Shown: piece by piece, positions 7,489 through 9,550 of the stretch
Layout of the letters: every line of letters starts with the position of its first letter
Numbering within the stretch: position 1 is the first letter of the stretch
Origin: Prevotellaceae bacterium
Lineage (GTDB): Bacteria > Bacteroidota > Bacteroidia > Bacteroidales > UBA932
Length of the DNA stretch: 9,550 nt
Reading direction: 5' to 3'
Assembly (NCBI GenBank): GCA_031273485.1
Contig: JAISRS010000374.1
Span: forward strand, 1 to 9,550
Made by a program: the position numbers and the translations under genes
The notes under the pieces: generated by a model
Told to the model about the DNA's origin: nothing
Database searches by the model: none
What the model saw: only the letters and a program-made list of their open reading frames with translations

Positions 7489-7632
7489 TTCATTCGGATA
7501 AATATTCATATGCGCTTCCTTAAAATAAGGAAGCAGCGTATTAAACCGCTCTATAGCGTAGCCGGTTATCACGACAAAGCGTTCTTTTCTTTTTTGCCAT
7601 TCTTCGTATTTCATCGTGCAAAGATCGCTCAT
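7483..7632 (-). pseudogene. N-terminal remnant of an IS5-like transposase
   Basis: The minus-strand frame from ATG 7632 reads MSDLCTMKYEEWQKRKERF and continues VVITGYAIERFNTLLPYFKEAH, ending at TGA 7485-7483 after 49 aa. An internal ATG at 7614 gives the likely family start, MKYEEW. The pattern is that of the N-terminal DNA-binding part of Bacteroidota IS5-group (DDE) transposases, which are normally several hundred residues long. The TGA is part of the hairpin repeat (CTGTGA at its edge), so the coding frame is cut exactly where the repeat begins. No catalytic domain is seen anywhere in the window. It is a scar of past mobile-element activity; the family assignment is moderate. Confidence 0.5.
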
Positions 7633-7674
7633 ATGCGCGTGAGAGTTATTTTTCACCCTCAACTAAAAAGTTCT

Positions 7675-7704
7675 TTGACATATTGGTTTACACGCGATTA
7701 TAGA
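7675..7704 (+). promoter_or_regulatory. Possible sigma70-like promoter for the TA block
   Basis: TTGACA (7675-7680), an 18-bp spacer and TATAGA (7699-7704) closely match the classical -35/-10 consensus, about 60 nt upstream of the ATG at 7763. If the host is a Bacteroidota member its own sigma factor prefers TAnnTTTG, which is absent here, so the match may be fortuitous or a relic of another host. Confidence 0.3.
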
Positions 7705-7762
7705 GCTGAATTTGGATGGCTGGAAGAAATATCGTATCTTTATCGCCATAATTCAGAAGATA

Positions 7763-8198
7763 ATGAAGTATCGCATATATCTTGATAACTGTTGTTTTTA
7801 ATCGTCCGTACGACAACCAGACACAATTAGGCATTTACCTGGAAACGCTGGCAAAACTCCACATTCAGGGGTTAGTTACTGAAAACAGGATTGAACTCGT
7901 ATGGTCCTTTATCCTGAAGTTTGAAAACAGCCGCAACATTTTCAGCGGGAAAAGGAACGCCATTGCACAGTGGGAAAAATCAAGTTCGTTTTTTGTCGAA
8001 ATGTCGGAAGATATAAGGGCTGTTGCAAAAGAGATTATGGCAACAGGCGTTAAGGAAGCCGACGCCGCTCACGTGGCTTGCGCAATAGCCGGAAACTGCG
8101 ACTACTTTATAACTGCGGACAAGCGTTTGTTGAAATACCGGGACAAACGCATTGTCATTTGCAATCCGGTAGAATTTATCAACAGCATTGAATTATGA
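7763..8198 (+). pseudogene. PIN-domain (VapC-like) RNase toxin gene with a one-base frameshift
   Basis: The frame from ATG 7763 reads MKYRIYLDNCCF and stops at TAA 7799-7801. One base further, the frame from 7800 continues NRPYDNQTQ and stays open to 8198. Skipping one T in the five-T run 7795-7799 restores a 144 aa PIN protein of family length. The acidic PIN residues would be D8 (YLDN, lost from the downstream frame), probably E54, D100 (KEADAAH) and D119 (TADKRL). PIN toxins of this type are Mg-dependent ribonucleases. The downstream frame alone (7782-8198, 138 aa from a TTG) lacks the first Asp and is expected to be inactive. It overlaps its partner gene by 4 nt (ATGA). Explanations, in my order: indel mutation, sequencing error in a T run, or programmed +1 frameshifting at TTT-TAA. 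Confidence 0.78.
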
Positions 8199-8398
8199 CA
8201 AACAGCGCAGCATTATTGGACAGGGGTATAAGATGTCTCAACGACGAATTGGGAATATTGGATGCCGAACGTTTTGTAGCATTGCTTTTAAGGGAACCTT
8301 TCGATTATACAGAATGGCGGAAAGACAATCTGTTTGCCGGTATGAATCTTGACGAAATCATCGACCAAGCCGACAAGTACCACAAAGAACATCCATAA
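8195..8398 (+). CDS. Small acidic partner of the PIN protein, putative antitoxin
   Basis: 67 aa, with ATG overlapping the PIN stop as ATGA, the classical arrangement of coupled toxin-antitoxin genes. The sequence ALLDRGIRCLNDELGILDAE then ERFVALLLREPFDYTEWRKD (FDYTEW at about residues 36-41) matches a family of short uncharacterised proteins that I recall next to PIN-domain genes. It looks all-helical, without a recognisable DNA-binding domain at its N-terminus. Antitoxin function is inferred from position and size. Here it follows the toxin, while classical VapB precedes VapC. It is intact although its toxin partner is frameshifted. Confidence 0.7.
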   Translation: MTNSAALLDRGIRCLNDELGILDAERFVALLLREPFDYTEWRKDNLFAGMNLDEIIDQADKYHKEHP

Positions 8399-8408
8399 GC
8401 AAAAGATT

Positions 8409-8645
8409 ATGGATACAGCGACTTTGGATAAGCAGACCAGCGACAAGATAAGTTTCATCACGTACATCATACCGAAATTTGCCGATGCGTACAAGATGAA
8501 CGTGCAGGACGCCTTTTTTTACCTGCAAAAATACGGCGGCTGGGATTTTCTGAATGAACACTGGCGGGCATTGCATACCGACAATCCGTTTTATACGGTA
8601 GATTATTTATATCAAATTTGTTATAAAAACGGAGGACAGCGATAA
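8409..8645 (+). CDS. DUF3791 domain protein, putative antitoxin of the DUF3990 protein
   Basis: 78 aa from ATG 8409, 10 nt after the previous stop, with AAAAGA just upstream. An in-frame ATG at 8349 lies inside the preceding gene and is unlikely. Residues 12-70 (KISFITYIIPKFADAY, NVQDAFFYLQKYGGWDFLNE, then LHTDNPFYTVDYLY) fit the DUF3791 pattern: an all-alpha small domain usually encoded just before DUF3990 genes. The pairing suggests it neutralises or assembles with the ADP-ribosyltransferase-like partner. The stop codon TAA shares a base with the next ATG (TAATG). Confidence 0.82.
   Translation: MDTATLDKQTSDKISFITYIIPKFADAYKMNVQDAFFYLQKYGGWDFLNEHWRALHTDNPFYTVDYLYQICYKNGGQR
8631..8636 (+). 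promoter_or_regulatory. Strong ribosome binding site of the DUF3990 gene
   Basis: GGAGGA, 8 nt before ATG 8645 and inside the end of the DUF3791 gene. It supports the 8645 start and suggests the toxin-like gene can be translated well in its own right. Confidence 0.7.
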
Positions 8646-9325
8646 TGCAGGTTTATCATGGCAGCTATACGGCAATTGATGTTATTGATTTAAGCAAATG
8701 CAAAGCCAACAAGGACTTTGGCAAGGGTTTTTATGTAACAAAATTCAGAAAACAGGCAGAAGAATGGGCTGAAATTATCGGGGGAGTATATGATCTGAAA
8801 GGCGTTGTTACGGAATTTACCTTTTACGAAAGGGCGTTTACCGAAGAATCTTTAACAACGCTGCGTTTTAGCGAGTATAACGACGAATGGTTCGATTTTG
8901 TGATATTGAACAGAAATTTGGCATTTACCGAAAATCGACACGATTATGATATTATTGAAGGACCGGTGGCGGACGACAAAATACAGCGGCGTATCGACAA
9001 ATTTTTGGAAGGCAAAATAACAAGAGAGAATTTTTTCAGTCAAATCGTTCATTTTGAACCGTCTCATCAAATTTGTTTTTGTACGCTCAAATCATTGCGT
9101 ATGTTGAAAAAGAAAGTGGAAAACACGGATATTTACAGAATGGAAGATATCGGCGAGCCGCTGGTAGAGCAACTTATGCTTGATTTTCAGACAGACGAAA
9201 TGAAAGCCGCCGAAATGTTCTACGCATCTTCCGTTTTCACACAACTCGCCAATATTTCCACCCAACTTTATCAAAAGCCCTGGCAAGAAATCTACGAAAT
9301 GCTGAAAAAAGAATTAAAGATATAG
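8645..9325 (+). CDS. DUF3990 ADP-ribosyltransferase-like protein with DUF3791-like C-terminal tail
   Basis: 226 aa. Residues 1-155 carry the DUF3990 pattern: VYHGS (3-7), DFGKGFYVT (24-32), QAEEWA (37-42), EWFDFVILNR (81-90), YDIIEGPVADD (101-111) and HQICFCT (141-147). The YHG and GFY blocks correspond to the His and Tyr that hold NAD in diphtheria-toxin/PARP-type folds; a third catalytic Glu is not obvious and Q142 may be its position. It probably modifies a cell target with ADP-ribose or is a derived relative. Residues ~168-222 (EPLVEQLMLDFQTDEMKAAE … FTQL … LYQKPWQEIYEMLKKEL) look like a second, fused DUF3791-like domain. The gene overlaps the DUF3791 gene by 1 nt and follows a strong ribosome site. 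Toxin action is inferred from the gene pair; the target is unknown. Confidence 0.85.
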   Translation: MQVYHGSYTAIDVIDLSKCKANKDFGKGFYVTKFRKQAEEWAEIIGGVYDLKGVVTEFTFYERAFTEESLTTLRFSEYNDEWFDFVILNRNLAFTENRHDYDIIEGPVADDKIQRRIDKFLEGKITRENFFSQIVHFEPSHQICFCTLKSLRMLKKKVENTDIYRMEDIGEPLVEQLMLDFQTDEMKAAEMFYASSVFTQLANISTQLYQKPWQEIYEMLKKELKI

Positions 9326-9333
9326 ATAGAAGC

Positions 9334-9348
9334 CCCCGCGTTGCGGGG
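9334..9348. other. GC-rich hairpin after the DUF3990 gene
   Basis: CCCCGC-GTT-GCGGGG forms a perfect 6-bp stem with a 3-nt loop, 8 nt past the TAG stop. There is no following T run, so I do not call it an intrinsic terminator. It may protect the 3' end of the transcript or be part of a repeat. Confidence 0.45.
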
Positions 9349-9396
9349 ATGAGAAGATGTCGACCAAGCGAGCGAAGCGAACGCGCGGAGACACCT

Positions 9397-9429
9397 CATT
9401 CTCCATTCTCCATTCTCCATTCTCCATTC
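9397..9429. repeat. Heptamer tandem repeat (CATTCTC)n
   Basis: Four full copies of CATTCTC (9397-9424) followed by a partial copy CATTC (9425-9429). It lies outside any gene I can support. Its copy number could vary between strains. Confidence 0.9.
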
Positions 9430-9431
9430 CC

Positions 9432-9462
9432 AAAAAATACCCGCATATGCGGGTATTTTTTT
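9432..9462. terminator. Perfect palindrome with A/T flanks, probable bidirectional terminator
   Basis: Positions 9432-9461 form a perfect 30-bp inverted repeat centred on CATATG, with core TACCCGCATATGCGGGTA (9438-9455) flanked by A6 on the left and T7 on the right. As RNA it would give a GC-bearing stem with an ATAT loop followed by a U run, which fits an intrinsic terminator on either strand. It would end the TA-block transcript. Confidence 0.6.
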
Positions 9463-9476
9463 GGCGGGCAGGCAAA

Positions 9477-9494
9477 TACCCGCATATGCGGGTA
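9477..9494. repeat. Second copy of the TACCCGCATATGCGGGTA palindrome
   Basis: An exact copy of the 18-bp core at 9438-9455, 39 bp downstream, preceded by the same AAA but lacking the T run. This suggests a repeated element or protein-binding site, not just a terminator. Confidence 0.85.
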
Positions 9495-9550
9495 GGAGGG
9501 GAATTTTTCTATCCAGACCTTTACCGCGTCAAATGCTACACGGCTACAAC
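9495..9550. other. Unassigned right edge
   Basis: Some frames stay open to the window end on both strands over this short stretch, for example from the ATG at 9486, but the length is too small and the start overlaps the palindrome. I see no supportable gene. Confidence 0.3.

Noticed and set aside
7399..7785. 128-codon plus-strand frame
   Set aside because: It runs through the hairpin repeat and antisense to the transposase remnant, and its product shows no domain; treated as spurious.
8288..9286. Minus-strand open frames of 64-72 codons
   Set aside because: Antisense to the well-supported partner, DUF3791 and DUF3990 genes, with no conserved patterns.

Overview
The window looks like an accessory, defence-type region of a member of the Bacteroidota. 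Supporting signs are moderate to low GC, mostly weak Shine-Dalgarno sequences, a TAnnTTTG-type -7 box before one operon, gene families common in Bacteroidales, and CTTTGCG/CGCAAAG-type dispersed repeats. The assignment is an inference, not proof.

Layout. (1) Positions 1-3996, minus strand, hold a two-gene type III restriction-modification locus: a complete mod (beta-class N6/N4 DNA methyltransferase, 3996-2320) followed after 86 bp by res (SF2 helicase/nuclease subunit, from 2233). The C-terminal end of res, including its nuclease domain, lies beyond position 1. (2) Positions 4010-4138 carry a coding-like minus-strand tail without a start, which ends exactly at a dispersed hairpin repeat (4140-4222). 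(3) Positions 4485-7373, plus strand, hold a tight, visibly AT-rich three-gene operon with overlapping genes: a SMEK-domain protein, a 75-79 aa middle component, and a DUF2326-type SMC/Rad50-like ABC ATPase. This is the layout of the predicted 'ABC three-component' (ABC-3C) conflict systems. (4) A second, direct copy of the hairpin repeat (7405-7488) closes the cassette. Right beside it is the N-terminal remnant of a transposase on the minus strand (7632-7483). (5) Positions 7763-9325, plus strand, hold a four-gene toxin-antitoxin-like block joined by tiny overlaps: a PIN-domain nuclease gene with a one-base frameshift near its start, a 67 aa partner, a DUF3791 protein, and a DUF3990 (ADP-ribosyltransferase-like) protein with a DUF3791-like tail. 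(6) Positions 9326-9550 are non-coding and repetitive: a GC hairpin, heptamer tandem repeats, and two copies of a palindrome, the first of which also looks like a terminator.

The type III system would methylate self DNA and cut foreign DNA. The ABC-3C cassette is a separate predicted anti-invader or conflict module. The TA block may act as addiction or abortive-infection genes. No shared regulation is visible: the RM genes are divergent from the ABC-3C operon, and the TA block follows repeats and a transposase scar. The most notable points are the ABC-3C cassette bracketed by direct repeats, the frameshift that separates the PIN toxin from its first catalytic Asp, and the DUF3990 protein with an antitoxin-like tail.
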